Positions 1-10,955 are shown, numbered from the stretch's first letter. The stretch is DNA of 29,256 nucleotides from Rodentolepis nana (GCA_900617975.1 UZAE01012935.1:1-29256), one strand, 5' to 3'. Translations and numbers: made by a program. The notes: generated from the letters alone by a model not told the origin.

Positions 1-10
1 GATTCCATAA

Positions 11-24
11 ACTAATCAGAAAGT
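11..24. repeat. Target-site duplication, left, of SINE copy 1
   Basis: The 14-mer ACTAATCAGAAAGT lies directly before the A/T-rich tail end of the SINE and recurs at 349-362 just after the SINE head. A perfect 14-bp direct repeat flanking a retroposon is what target-primed reverse transcription leaves behind. The last base is shared with the element's T-rich end, so the true length is 13 or 14 bp. Confidence 0.9.
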
Positions 25-348
25 TTATTTATTTCAAATGGCAGGCGTTTTGATAGCTATCATTAGCCATTTCGCTGACTTCGGGCTTCACAGAGGGAAA
101 GTTCATCAAAGTGGCAGAAAGTCGAGGGGCGGGGAACAGAAGAGCGTTTCACAGATGTAAAAGAGGCAGACAGACATAAAGGTAGAGAAAAAGGTAAGAT
201 GAGTAATGTGGAAGGGGTCGAATATGACAAACAGTTGGGCCATGGTATTTTGAAGTCAGAAGTCAAATGCCGGTTAATAGACTTTTTTGCTGTATGAATA
301 TACATTGCCCAGGGTGCACCACGTGGAGGTAAGTCTATCGCACACCCC
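25..348 (-). mobile_element. SINE copy 1, full length, minus strand
   Basis: Read on the minus strand, the element starts with GGGGTGTGCGATAGACTTAC at about 348, has a pyrimidine-rich middle, and ends in a conserved tail (CGCCTGCCATTTGAAATAAA) followed by TAAA units. It is about 324 bp, has no coding capacity that I recognise, and is flanked by a perfect 14-bp target-site duplication. Similar copies lie at 10630-10945, 21406-21703 and 26079-26380, with a 3' fragment at 27385-27474. The last 60 bp resemble the 3' end of the LINE at 27511-29256, so it is best read as a LINE-mobilised SINE. A B-box-like TATTCGACCCC lies near 214-224, but I could not place a matching A box, so a tRNA origin is not shown. 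The perfect duplication suggests a relatively young insertion. Confidence 0.88.
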
Positions 349-362
349 ACTAATCAGAAAGT
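349..362. repeat. Target-site duplication, right, of SINE copy 1
   Basis: Second copy of ACTAATCAGAAAGT, identical to 11-24, immediately after the CACACCCC head boundary of the SINE. Confidence 0.9.
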
Positions 363-1380
363 AAAGTTGGATAATCGGATATTCCTCACCTGTCAGACCT
401 TGCTCCATTCAATTAGTTCCTTTTTATTTTCATGGAGTATATTCTGGGAGAAATCAATGTAGAGATGAACCTAAAGATGATAGAATGGCAACTAAAGCAA
501 TGTGGAGGATTTGCAAATAATTGCAGAAGCAATTGAATGTAGCATCCAACACAGAAATCACAACTAGCTATCATTTCATTGCTATTTTTAAAATGATGGA
601 TTTCGTATTGAAGAGAAAGCGAAGCAATAAGAAATTTTTGAGGGTTTTTCAATCAAATTTTATTTTACAGATTTCCGATTTTCCTACCAAGTTCTCGAAC
701 AGCTAGAAATGTCGTGAATCTTTGACTTTGATTTTTGAATGGTGTTCAATGTACCGATTATAGCATACTCTTATGAACTCCGTTAAAAATATGTCAGCTA
801 GAACTTCTTGTGTTCTTGATAAGGATTTACTGTTCAGTCATAAGGTCGTTTGTAATGCAGCTTGCCACAATAGCAAATTAAGTCAAAGTTAGAGTTAATT
901 AACAAATTTTTCACTTAACTATATGTAAATTAATTTATATTTGTACTGAAATTATTAATACTTATAACCAAATTTGATTTGTTATTGAGTTAATCCTAAT
1001 TGATATAACTTCATGTAATCTGTTGGTGGAGTTAAAAATGAAGTCAAAATATGCTCAAACTTCAAAGCGTCTACTTGGAAGTACTTCAATTACTCAGAAT
1101 TAAAGTTTTTAAAAAAAACATTCACTGAGTTCGTTGTCCTTTAAATTGTATTATAAAACGAGTGTCCGTGGCCTTTTTTGTATGCAACCAAAACACTTGC
1201 ATCAGACGGCAAAAAATGACATGTGCTCGGCTTCAAACATCAAAGTGGCTCAGATGTGTCGCCAACCTAAACCATATACACCAAAATCACAATTTCATAC
1301 GCATACAATAGACGTGCATTCTCACTTAACCTGGACATTAAGCAGGCATTTCAAAATGAATTTGTTTGACTACATTTCCG
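363..1380. other. Gene-free AT-rich stretch
   Basis: Only short open frames without recognisable domains occur here on either strand. The part from about 880 to 1020 is very AT-rich. I see no splice-bounded exon, RNA gene or repeat that I can support. Confidence 0.6.
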
Positions 1381-1397
1381 CCCCCCCCCCCCCCCCC
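1381..1397. repeat. Poly-C tract (17)
   Basis: Seventeen consecutive C residues followed by a C-rich stretch (GCCACCTCCCACCCCCTC). The minus strand is therefore a long G run. Confidence 0.95.
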
Positions 1398-3128
1398 GCC
1401 ACCTCCCACCCCCTCATTTCTAATCAGTGTCTTCAAATGAGTAGAGGGATGAAGGGGGTGTATGGTTTACGCGTGTAGCTGAAATTTGGGAGAAAGGGGA
1501 GCGTGAAGCAGAGCATATATTTGCATGCTTCCAAGCATGTGTCACTGCCTCACCCTTCCCCTTAACGGCCCGGGAATTAGAGAGACAGACAGGAATGTTC
1601 GCGCACGTTAAGATGAGTACAACTCACTCGGAATGAAGGTGCGGCTGTGGTAGCTGGGCGCCTACTCTCTGTAAATGCGCTAAGTACCTGTCTATCTCAC
1701 CTCTCTAAGCGCGCATATACATGCTTGTGTTTTGCTGCTTCTGCTACTACCACTACTGCTTAAAGACCCTGTGAAAAATCGTACTTCTTCATAAGTCGGA
1801 TTCAGGCGGACCACTGCTACCGAAACAAAGTCTCCAGTACTTACAACCTTCCAGAGATTTTCCATTTCGCACCACCTCGTCTTCGATTTCGTGATCAGTT
1901 CTCAATCATAATGTTTTCACTGATGGGACGGGTAAGTCGTAAAGCTGTATTTTGATTTTAAAAAATGGGAAGGGAGATCCATATGATGCCTTTTAAATAT
2001 TTCGTTCAATGAACCATGAGTACGTGCCTATCCACATTTAGATTACTTCTTATCTATTATGAAACAAAAAAGGTTATTCTTCAATACAATTAGGGTTGTT
2101 GAGAAATTCTTTGTGAGATTTTCCAGTTTCGTGGTAAATATAGGCTAGAAAAGCAGCTGAAGTCCTGCTTTCCCACAATCGTGTGCGTATTGAGATGAAG
2201 AAAAACAAGTTCGCATTCTTTCAGCGAATTGAGGTGATGATATCAGCCACCCATCAGATAACCTGGTTTTGTTCATTTGTAATACAAGTGCTTGTACGTG
2301 TAAGCAAGGGAGAAGGAGTCTTTCATTGTATCCCATAACCCCTTCCCCCTCCTCACCCCTCCACCCCCAAACAAATAAAAACAAACTCTTCGCACAATAG
2401 TGGCGGGTGTGTGTGTGTGCTTGTGTGAGTGTGTGTATGAAAGCAAACATTTACTGCTGCACAATTAACACAATGCTTCTCTCCCTCTTTCAATCAACAA
2501 TAAGGGGGCATTCATGGTGGTTATCTATTCAGGAATCGGAAAGAACTGATCACTCCAAAGTAGTAATGCGTGAGGATGTTGTCAGGACAAGTAGTGGAAG
2601 AACACAAAAGTGGAAATGCATATTCTCATTCCCATTGTACTTGATTGGAGAGCTATTGAATTACCATCTCGTTAACTACTTAACCTTTTATTAATTACAT
2701 TAGTAAGAGTGAATGATTTGATGGATCCAAGTACACGTTTTAGGTTAGTTTAAAAATATTCTTTGTTTCTTCCTGATAAGTAGTGAACATATTGCATGAT
2801 TTATCATTCTGGAGTGACATCTATTTCGGATTGTCTTCAAACCACCATATGGCATTGACGAAAGCAGTCAAGTCTTGACATCAGAAAAAAAACATTTTCT
2901 TCTCTCTGGCTAGATAAATACATATTTATATGCTGACTTTATATTGTACATTCATGTAACCGACTCTTCAAATAATGAGTAACAACAGACGTAGGTAATC
3001 TTTCCACTTCAAAGAGGAACCCACAGTAGCAGTGGAAAGTCCTTTTATGTAGTGCAAACAAAACTTCATTTACAGTTATTTCATTACCTTCATCAAGGGG
3101 TGTTACATGCGTATTTACTTATACGTGT

Positions 3129-3132
<4 letters not shown>
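1398..3132. other. Gene-free stretch with a possible small 5' exon
   Basis: From about 1550 to 1930 the sequence is richer in CpG and GCGC than its surroundings. It ends in ATG TTT TCA CTG ATG GGA CGG followed by GTAAGT (ATG at 1911, donor GT at 1932), which looks like a small first exon, but its phase does not match the next exon I can identify (see findings). A C-rich patch (about 2340-2372) and a degenerate GT repeat (about 2406-2437) follow. No recognised protein or RNA gene. Confidence 0.45.

Positions 3133-3192
<60 letters not shown>
3133..3192. repeat. (AT)n microsatellite, about 60 bp
   Basis: Uninterrupted alternating AT of about 30 units, bordered by ACGTGTATAC on the left and ATACGTGGGG on the right. 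It is self-complementary and could extrude as a cruciform. Confidence 0.95.
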
Positions 3193-3194
<2 letters not shown>

Positions 3195-3335
3195 GTGGGG
3201 ATATAGAAAGTATCCCCATTGTAATTATATCCTTATGTACTAAAAACTAACAAAACACACTCACTCACACACACGCATACACCTTGTAAGCACAATTTAT
3301 TGCTTAATAATTAAAAGGTCTGCCTGCAGTGTTAA

Positions 3336-3349
3336 GGGGGGGGGGGGGG
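3336..3349. repeat. Poly-G tract (14)
   Basis: Fourteen consecutive G residues within otherwise AT-rich sequence. Confidence 0.95.
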
Positions 3350-4403
3350 AGTCTGTATATAATGGGTAACAAGTTAATCTGGATTTTTTTATATAAATAA
3401 CATGTTGTCTACAGAAGTTACCACTTGATTACAAGTTATTTCCCCTTCTAAAAACCCCTCAATAATAAAGAAAATTTAGACCATAAATATTGGTTGTTTT
3501 CAAGATTAAATGAGGAATTTTCTGCTATCCGGGGTTGCCTCATGCCAATGTCCCGTAGCCAAGGTTAAGAAATGAGTATGTTTTGCTAAATAGAAATATC
3601 TGTCATTTTGAGTAAAAATTTATGTGAAATCTAATTTTGAAAATTTAATGAATTCCAATATTTCAGTTTAGCAAAATAGTGAACTCCGTGTAGAATTATT
3701 CAAAAGCAAGGAGAATAAACACCCTAAAATATGTAAATCATTGGTTCATCGAATTTGGTGTGCCATCGAAAATTTGATCTAATCCCTAGTAAGAAGATTC
3801 TAGATTTGAGTCTAATTGAATTTGAGGTCGTGCATAAAATTGCAATAGGGCGATTTCTACGTCTCAAAGCCGCGTAATTTGTCCTGCGTGAGTGTTCACA
3901 CTTGCCTCTCTTCAAGGGTAAATTCATTCATTCAATAGGCATTGTTTCCTATACGATTATTGACATCATTTGAATTATCTTTTTTTGCATTTTCATACGA
4001 TACCCCTTCCCGCTATTCAGTGAAATATACCAATTAGTACTTCAACTTCCTTAATGTTTCATCAACTCCTTATTCTCTTCCTGCCCGAGTACCTGCTGAA
4101 CCAATTTCACTACAGAAACAGTCGTTTCAATATCCTCAGTTCCATCCCTTCGCCTCCTTCTCCACACGCCCCCCCCCCTGCAACTGTCTGAGTTATATAG
4201 CGATTGCGTTTTCCTCGGTCAACTCACGCAAACTAATTAGTGTTTGCATACTAACAGCCTTCCTTAAGCCTACCATTTTCTTCGGGGGAGGGAACTCGAG
4301 CAAGTGTTTGTATGTACCTACAAAACATATAAATCTTCCCATATTGAGATATCACGCACTAAATTTCTTTAGTTACCCGCAAGAAGGAGTGAAGGGGAGT
4401 AGG
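3350..4403. other. Gene-free stretch
   Basis: AT-rich with a C10 run at 4169-4178. No exon with convincing splice sites, no recognisable protein similarity and no RNA gene seen. Confidence 0.55.
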
Positions 4404-4466
4404 AGATGTACAAGAGAGACAGAGGGAGAGAGAGGGGGAGGGAAAGTGAGTGAGGGAAGCAGGGGC
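4404..4466. repeat. Purine-rich low-complexity tract
   Basis: A nearly continuous GA/GGA tract (GAGAGACAGAGGGAGAGAGA and similar). It is strongly strand-asymmetric, purine on the + strand, and precedes the G-quadruplex-like motif at 4624-4654. Confidence 0.75.
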
Positions 4467-4623
4467 AGTAAGAAAGAGCGAAATTTATGGTTGTGGCCTG
4501 TTCCCCATCATTGAGAGAAATAATTGCCACAATTCCAACTACCCCTCCACCTTACCCTCGAGCCCCTGTCTGAAGAAATGAGACTGAGAGCAAGTTCTAC
4601 TAAGGGTGAGGGTGGTGTGGAGC

Positions 4624-4654
4624 GGGGTGGGGTGGGTGAGGGGGTGAGGGGGGG
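4624..4654 (+). other. G-quadruplex-like motif
   Basis: Five G runs of 4, 4, 3, 5 and 7 are separated by loops of 1, 1, 3 and 3 nt (T, T, TGA, TGA). This meets the canonical G3+N1-7 quadruplex pattern with a spare run. Whether it folds in vivo is not shown. Confidence 0.85.
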
Positions 4655-5275
4655 TGTTCGAATTTCTTAAACTGACACATAGAGGAACAGAAGAGTTGTG
4701 CTGTTAGCGTGACCAAATGGATAAGCAACTCGCTCCCCTATATATGTATTCCCTCTATTTATTGTCGACTAATAGTCCGCCTCTCCCCTATCCATACTGG
4801 CATTAGAACCAAGTGTGCTTCTTCCTCCAATTCTCAATCTGCACGCGATCTTTAGATTAGATTCTTTATGGATACATATACCTAATATAGCGTTTGGTAC
4901 TTTAAAAGCCACAATATTTCCAGGTAGGAAGAGGGCGATTCTTCTGCTCTTATTAAACACAGAGTTAGAGAAGACATTTGGCTCATTCATTTATTTTATC
5001 CCATACACTGTCTCCTTTTCTCAAGGGGCTCACGAACTGACTGGGAGGTTCCTCTTATGAATGAATAAAGAGCCGAGAAGAGGAGGTTTCCCAAAGGGAT
5101 TGATGTCTTTGTCAAGGTGTTTAAATGGTCACTTCCCCCTGTTTGAATAATAAATCATTGAGACTGCTGGTGCTGCTGTTGCTGCTATTAGGTTAATTTA
5201 GAAAGAATTCAGGCCACGGAGAGAATTGGAATTGTGTTAGTGACAGCGCGATGGGACGTGTTTTAATTAGCACAA
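4655..5275. other. Gene-free stretch
   Basis: No exon, repeat family or RNA gene recognised. A short CTG-like patch (TGCTGGTGCTGCTGTTGCTG) occurs near 5166-5185. Confidence 0.5.
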
Positions 5276-5299
5276 ACCCCAAGGAGATGTCCTTGGGGT
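5276..5299. other. Perfect 10-bp hairpin
   Basis: ACCCCAAGGA, loop GATG, TCCTTGGGGT: a perfect inverted repeat with a 4-nt loop. The stem is 60% GC, unlike its AT-rich flanks. There is no T tract after it, and the stem is much longer than a histone-type stem-loop, so its role is unknown. Confidence 0.8.
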
Positions 5300-6326
5300 C
5301 AGGTTGAGGACAAATAGCCTGCGTGAAGTCTCAATTGCTTGAACATGGTTTTTTGTGTGGCTTATGGTCATTCTGTTATGTAAATTGTGAACTTTAAGCT
5401 CATTTAAATTTATTGTGCCAAATTCTCACTCTTAATTATCTTTTTCGTTCACTAGACCTATTACCTATTATTATTATAATCATTGTTCACCATGGCACAG
5501 AAGAAAAATATTCAATATATGAAACAACGTATGGACTTAGCAGAAGTACTAATCCAGCATAACTTGACCTCCACTTGCATCGTGATCTCATCCATTGATC
5601 TGGAGACCTGCTCATAGAGGAATTCTCCCAAGTGCATATATTTCGTAGTTGAACCCTCTTATTTCTGAGCTTGCTCATGTCAATACCATTAAAACTCGCT
5701 GTATTCTTGCTGGACCTAGTTGTTTGCAATCCCAAATCCCTCTTCAAATAGTCAAGATCCCGTAGACATTAGTACCGCCAAATCTCCAGCCAGTTAAACG
5801 AAGTGTGTGAGAACATATCCTAACTAAATACTCTGCTTTTATTACATAAACTCATTAACTAGAGGTTACATTAGTCCATTTTAAAGTGAAATAAAAAGTG
5901 CCTACATTTTACTATAAAAGTCAAAATATTTGTGATGGAAATAAGCAGCACCCTAGGCGTGATTTAATTCATAATACTGTCTTTAAAATACACGTATTTA
6001 ATGACAAACCCTAGCAACTCCGTCTATTCCATCTTCAAAATCAACCCCACCCCCCTCCCCTCCTCGCCCCCCCCCATCGCCCACCCTACCTCTCCTACCC
6101 ACTTTTCCACACATTTACCGTCCGATGTAAGTGCAGAAAAACCGTGTAATTGGTAGTTGTTTTTTTTTTACATTTTAAGATGGAGTGCTGATAGGGAGTG
6201 TGAGGGGATGGAGATGAATGCGAGTGAAATTGTTTTATTATAACAGCGAAAAGAGGTCCGGTAGCACCACCCACAGGCGCGGTTTTTTCCCATTCTCCTC
6301 ATCAATTCTCAAAGAAAGCTCCCCTT
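5300..6326. other. Gene-free stretch
   Basis: AT-rich, with a C-rich patch at about 6043-6077 and otherwise only short, featureless open frames. Confidence 0.5.
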
Positions 6327-6347
6327 CCCCCCCCCNNCCCCCCCCCC
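6327..6347. repeat. Poly-C tract containing two undetermined bases
   Basis: C9, then NN at 6336-6337, then C10. The Ns show that the tract length was not resolved, so the true run may be longer or contain other bases. Confidence 0.95.
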
Positions 6348-7929
6348 TCCCTCGGTGTCACAAAAGGGCTCTAATGGACTTCTCACTGAGCAAATTTCAT
6401 GCATTATTCAAGAAAATGTTAATAAAACCTCTGTTTTATTGTAGCGTGTTCCACAGTATAATCTCTTTATAAAAAGTAGTTTAAGGCAGACTTTTAAAAA
6501 ATGCTAATTATATAGCTTTGCATACTGCAAATTTTGTATCAAATGAACACATAAAGTCATTGTCGAAAGATAATAAGCTTCTGCACTAACACAGTCGGAT
6601 AATACGATCACAAGAAATATTATTTGACGACAAGTCTGAAACTCTAAGGAGCAACTCGGTTCAAGTATTAAATTTCAAGCTGACTCTACTCCAGCTTGCA
6701 GTAGGCTAAGGTCAAGATTTCATCATTTATTTGAGTAATTTGATCTTGTAGAGGTCTTAACGATCATTCCCACTTCTAGTAATGCATCTAATTAATCTAA
6801 TCCATCATCTGTTTACAAGTAGGTTATATTGGTGAAAATTAGTACTTAATTTATAAATTTTGAAATTAAATGGTAACCTAATTTTTCTGGGTCAAATTTT
6901 TCCCCTATCCTGAAATTACAAAATTAAGTAAATTTTCGAGTACATAAGTGTTCCATCGAGCACTATCAAGAGAACGCTTCATTTAGTCTCTAAGTAAATT
7001 GATTATTTCTAGTTCTTACTCTTCCCTTGTCCATTTCCTGCCTGATGACAATTCTAAAATCAGAGAAATGTGTGTTAAACAATCTATTAATTCAAACGGA
7101 AGGCGTTCCTCAAGTACACTTTTATCCTACCCGCGCGAAAACGGCAGATACTTCATGCATATCGCATACAAAAAGACCTGCCTAAGAGCCACTTCGCTAC
7201 CACTAAGTTGTCCTCATGGGTAGAAGAACAAGAGCGCCGGAGAAGATTCTCATGAGTAAGTGAGATTTAGGAGAGTGGGGGCTCGGGTGGGAGAGGAGAG
7301 GGGGGGGGGTCTGAAGATGCGGATACCACAGATATTTTGACCATATAATGCTTAAACCTCTCGTTCGTGTTCCCTCTCCCTCCCCTGAAATCAGAACCAT
7401 GACCAAGCAACCGCGAGCCCTTATTCTTTCGCAAGAGAGTGGAAGATATGCATGAGTGATTGTCGGTTCAGACGGAGCGGCAGATGTTTATGTGAATGGG
7501 GAATATGTATATGTATATCTCTGCTTTGTACGCATTCTCTCTTGTGGTTCCCATGGGTCATTTACGCACCTCGGCTCCCTTTTTATGCATTAAAACACCC
7601 ACTTGTCTTCACATATCCTTCTTCCGGGCAAATAAGTGTAGGGGCGAGGGGACCTAAAGTCCTCTATTTGGTTCTTTGAGAGGCGCGCTTGTGAATTATT
7701 CATTATGTCAAATTAGGCCACGTGTAGTTGTTATGACTTCAAAAGATAATAATGCGTTCATTTATTGAAGTGGTGAAATTTGGCTTAGTGAACTAGAACT
7801 GATGTTAGCCTTCTTTGTAATCAATATGGTCATGTCGAGCATAACGATCAAATTACTTCCACTCATTTAAGGAATGATTAACAACTGGATTTGTATCGTA
7901 AAAAAGCAACTTCTAGCCATTAAATTATT
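6348..7929. other. Gene-free stretch
   Basis: AT-rich to about 7100. A G-rich patch with runs of 5, 3 and 10 G follows at about 7275-7310. No exon or RNA gene could be supported. Confidence 0.5.
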
Positions 7930-7946
7930 GGGGGGGGGGGGGGGGG
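7930..7946. repeat. Poly-G tract (17)
   Basis: Seventeen consecutive G followed by AGGGAGG. About 150 bp further on (8090-8112) the strand bias flips to C-rich (CACCCCACCCCACCCCCCCC), so the two patches are complementary in composition and could pair loosely. Confidence 0.9.
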
Positions 7947-8112
7947 AGGGAGGAAATGGGGTGAGAGGATAGAGGAAAAGTGGATAGGGATATTGGAACG
8001 CGTGCGTGCATATAAGAACGGGCTTTGTCATTCGACGTTTGGTACTGGCTACAACAACAGCGGAGGCAACGGCGGAAGTTAAATCTCATCACCCCACCCC
8101 ACCCCCCCCCTC

Positions 8113-10039
8113 CCACGGCCACGTCTGCCTTTGCTTAAAATACGCCTGCTACTAACGTTCTTTCCTTTTTTCTCCCTACTTCTCGTCTTTTCTGGACTCT
8201 GGGAAAAAAACACAATACGACATTACGCGACTTTGCAAGTGTCTACGGTTATAACCTTTGTCACTGTTTCATCGTCATCTGTTTGCCAGCTCCCCTACGT
8301 CAAATAAGTCCACTAACCTTGTTTCTGTACAACACTTGTCTGGGTCTCTACCTCCAAAATGAGAAAGATCCCTTAACTCTACCGCTGGCCAAGCGTCATT
8401 AACATTGCGTTCATTTGTTGCTTTCACGGAGAGTGGCATGTGTTATTGGGACAAAATTGTTATATGCTAGCTTCTTTCCCGGAGAAAACAGAGTAATAAA
8501 CCACCATTTTCAGCTAGTCAATTGTTTTGTTCAAATGCTTTCTCCATTGTTCGCAGACGATCGATGTTACGGTCAATATTTGTTGCGTCAGGTAGAAGGG
8601 CTGTTTATTGAATCAAGGGTGGAGGGGGGCAGTGGGTCCGTAAACAGATAAATAAGACTAAATGTCAATTAGTTTTCATTAAAATGCCTCAGGGCGAGGT
8701 TTGTTCAAATTGTTTGTGAATCACGTCTTCAAATTGGGAGTTTTTCCAGAGGTGTCTAAAGCGTTGTGTTGTTGTCGCCCATTTTTTTACTCGGTCTCTC
8801 TCTCTCTCTCGGCCTCACTACCTCTCACTCTCGGAAAGCAGAATAAATGTTTCTGTATGACTGTGTTAGTTTATTGACCTACAAACAGAAGAAGAAAAAG
8901 AAGAAGTAGAAGAATAAGAAAAGGTCCTTCTCTAGTTCCTAAACATGGAATTCATGGTGATTTTAAAGTCTTCAGGCATTTGGCAGTTTTTGGAGAGTTC
9001 ACTTTTCTTTTAATAATTATTTAATTTCTTTAAATGCTGGAAGGTGGCCGTTGACACGGCTCTTGATTCCTTGTGGCAATTTGATAAATATCGAAGGTGG
9101 AACTACTAGGTCTGACTTATATTTGCTCCCTCATACAAGGACAATGCAATGTAGGCGCGTAAAGTGACTGCATAAACATACTGAGAATTCACTTTTACCA
9201 TTAAACGTATAGCTTACCATTTCCGAAACCCCTAAAGCCGTTTTTCCATTGTAGGGTAAAAAAATATTATTAAGTTTAGTTTAGAAGTAGCTCCACGTTT
9301 TGGAAACAATACAATTTAATCATTGCCAAGTTTTCTTTTGAGAAAGAACTATGAGAGCATGTATGCCATGAGATAGTATTCAAAATTCAAATAATTCTTA
9401 GCATCTACCCGATGACTCAAACTCACGAAACCGTGACCTTAATTTTTATATGGCAGTTCGTGGCTTTACTGTTCATCGACCTGAGCATTCTCGTAATGAT
9501 TCCTCACCGATTTCACACTCAAAAAAAATGACCTTTTCCAACTCGACTATGAGCTGATAACCACATGAATTCGTGAATGTTTTATCGTCTTGAACTTTCA
9601 CTGTCCTTCCACTTATGTTTTTTATAAATTTAGCTCAAATGATATTTATTAACCATTAATGGCCATTTAAAATTTTAACCATAAATGCACGAAATTATGC
9701 TGACTTAATATCACTGTCATTGATCAAATTTTGGTAGGAAAAAAGCAATTGCTTTCAAAACAAAGGGTTTCTTTTATCGGCAATTATCGCAAACTATTTC
9801 CCCATTGATTTCGCACAATTCATCGCAAAAATAACACTGGGATAAGAATTCCACTATTAAAGAAATATTTTTTCCTCTCACATCGACAACGAAGTCAGCG
9901 ACTATATCGTAAGTACAACGAGTGTATAGGCAAAACAATTTCTATGAAAAATAGCACGTTCTTATAGCCAGCCCCAAGTTGTAATTATGCTCAAGTGAGA
10001 GAGCGATTTGAGGCGAATGAAATGAGGTGGAGGGTAATG
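8113..10039. other. Gene-free stretch with short simple repeats
   Basis: Contains a (TC)8 tract at 8795-8810, a degenerate GAA tract at 8886-8922 and otherwise AT-rich unique-looking sequence. No protein or RNA gene recognised. Confidence 0.5.
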
Positions 10040-10061
10040 AAGAAGAAGAAGAAGAAAAAGG
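10040..10061. repeat. (GAA)n short microsatellite
   Basis: GAAGAAGAAGAAGAAGAAAA, about six units, in a purine-rich context. Confidence 0.85.
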
Positions 10062-10619
10062 TAGGAAAAAGACACTCCAAGACAGAGAAAGAGTAATTTG
10101 AGTAAATAAATGATGAAAATTGAAGGCGAAGTGAGTGGAGGGGTGGGTAGATATGAAAGGCGTGAACCCACATTTACAAATTTGCATTCACTCACATGCA
10201 CACACACGAATTCATGAGCATTGACTTATACAAAACCCCTCTCCCCACCCAAATCACAGAACGCTAGTGTTCGCCCCCACCCCCTCCTCTCCTCCCATTC
10301 TTTCTCAAATTGCAATATGGCCTTAATTATAGAGACCTTTGTGCAATTATGATTAAAGATGGCTTTATGAGTTGTGTTGTGATTCTTGGTAGGTAGTTGT
10401 GTGAAGGAGGCGAGGGAGGAAAACAAGCATAATTACTCTTTCTTCTCCCAACCTGAATGAATGAAACGAGGAAAATTAGTGTTCGTCATTAAATGCACCT
10501 CATTTCTGTAGCCAAGAGCGTGTCGGTAATTTTAAATCACCAAGGCACTTTGGTGTCACTCGAGTGGTTTGCTTGTGATGTAGTGACGTCTAGGCCAATG
10601 AGAGAAATGATGCGTTTTC

Positions 10620-10629
10620 ACATTTAACC
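10620..10629. repeat. Target-site duplication, left, of SINE copy 2 (decayed)
   Basis: ACATTTAACC here against ACATTTAATC at 10946-10955: nine of ten positions match, and both abut the element ends exactly. Confidence 0.6.
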
Positions 10630-10945
10630 GTTTATTTATTTTACTTGGCAGGCATTCTGTTAGTCCTTTAGCTGACTTCGGGCTTCACAGAGGGGAGGAA
10701 AAGACACAGCCACAAAAAGTGGAGAGGGGGGGGGGACAGAAGACTGATTCACAGATGTAAAGGAGACTAGCAGACACAAAGTCAGGGAAAAGCTAAGATG
10801 GGTAGTGTGGAAGTGGTCGAATATGATATACAATGGGGTCAAAGTAATTTGAAATGAGAAGTTAGCTGTCAGTTATGGACTATTTGGGCGCATGTGTGTA
10901 CGTTACCCAGGGGCACTACGTGGAGGTAAATCTATCGTACACCCC
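10630..10945 (-). mobile_element. SINE copy 2, full length, minus strand, older
   Basis: Same family as copy 1, with the same order of blocks: tail TTTATTTATTTTACTTGGCAGG, then CTGACTTCGGGCTTCACAGA, the purine-rich middle, GTCGAATATGA, and the head ending CTATCGTACACCCC. It has more substitutions than copies 1 and 3. The CCACGTGG core has become CTACGTGG, the donor-like GGTAAGT is GGTAAAT, and the tail CAAATGGCAGG reads ACTTGGCAGG. The imperfect 10-bp target duplication fits an older insertion. Non-coding. Confidence 0.85.
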
Positions 10946-10955
10946 ACATTTAATC

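Noticed and set aside
304..348. U1 snRNA gene in the SINE head, because of ACTTACCT and a following CCC-GGGC
   Set aside because: No Sm site, no recognisable U1 stem-loops downstream, and the block is repeated as part of a retroposon. The ACTTACCT match is also just the complement of a splice donor.
25..348. LTR or TRIM-type element as known from taeniid tapeworms
   Set aside because: Copies lack TG...CA ends and paired terminal repeats, and have 10-14 bp duplications and an A-rich 3' tail, which fit a LINE-mobilised SINE instead of an LTR.
3052..3243. Open frame with repeated Tyr-Ile
   Set aside because: It is only the translation of the (AT)n microsatellite.
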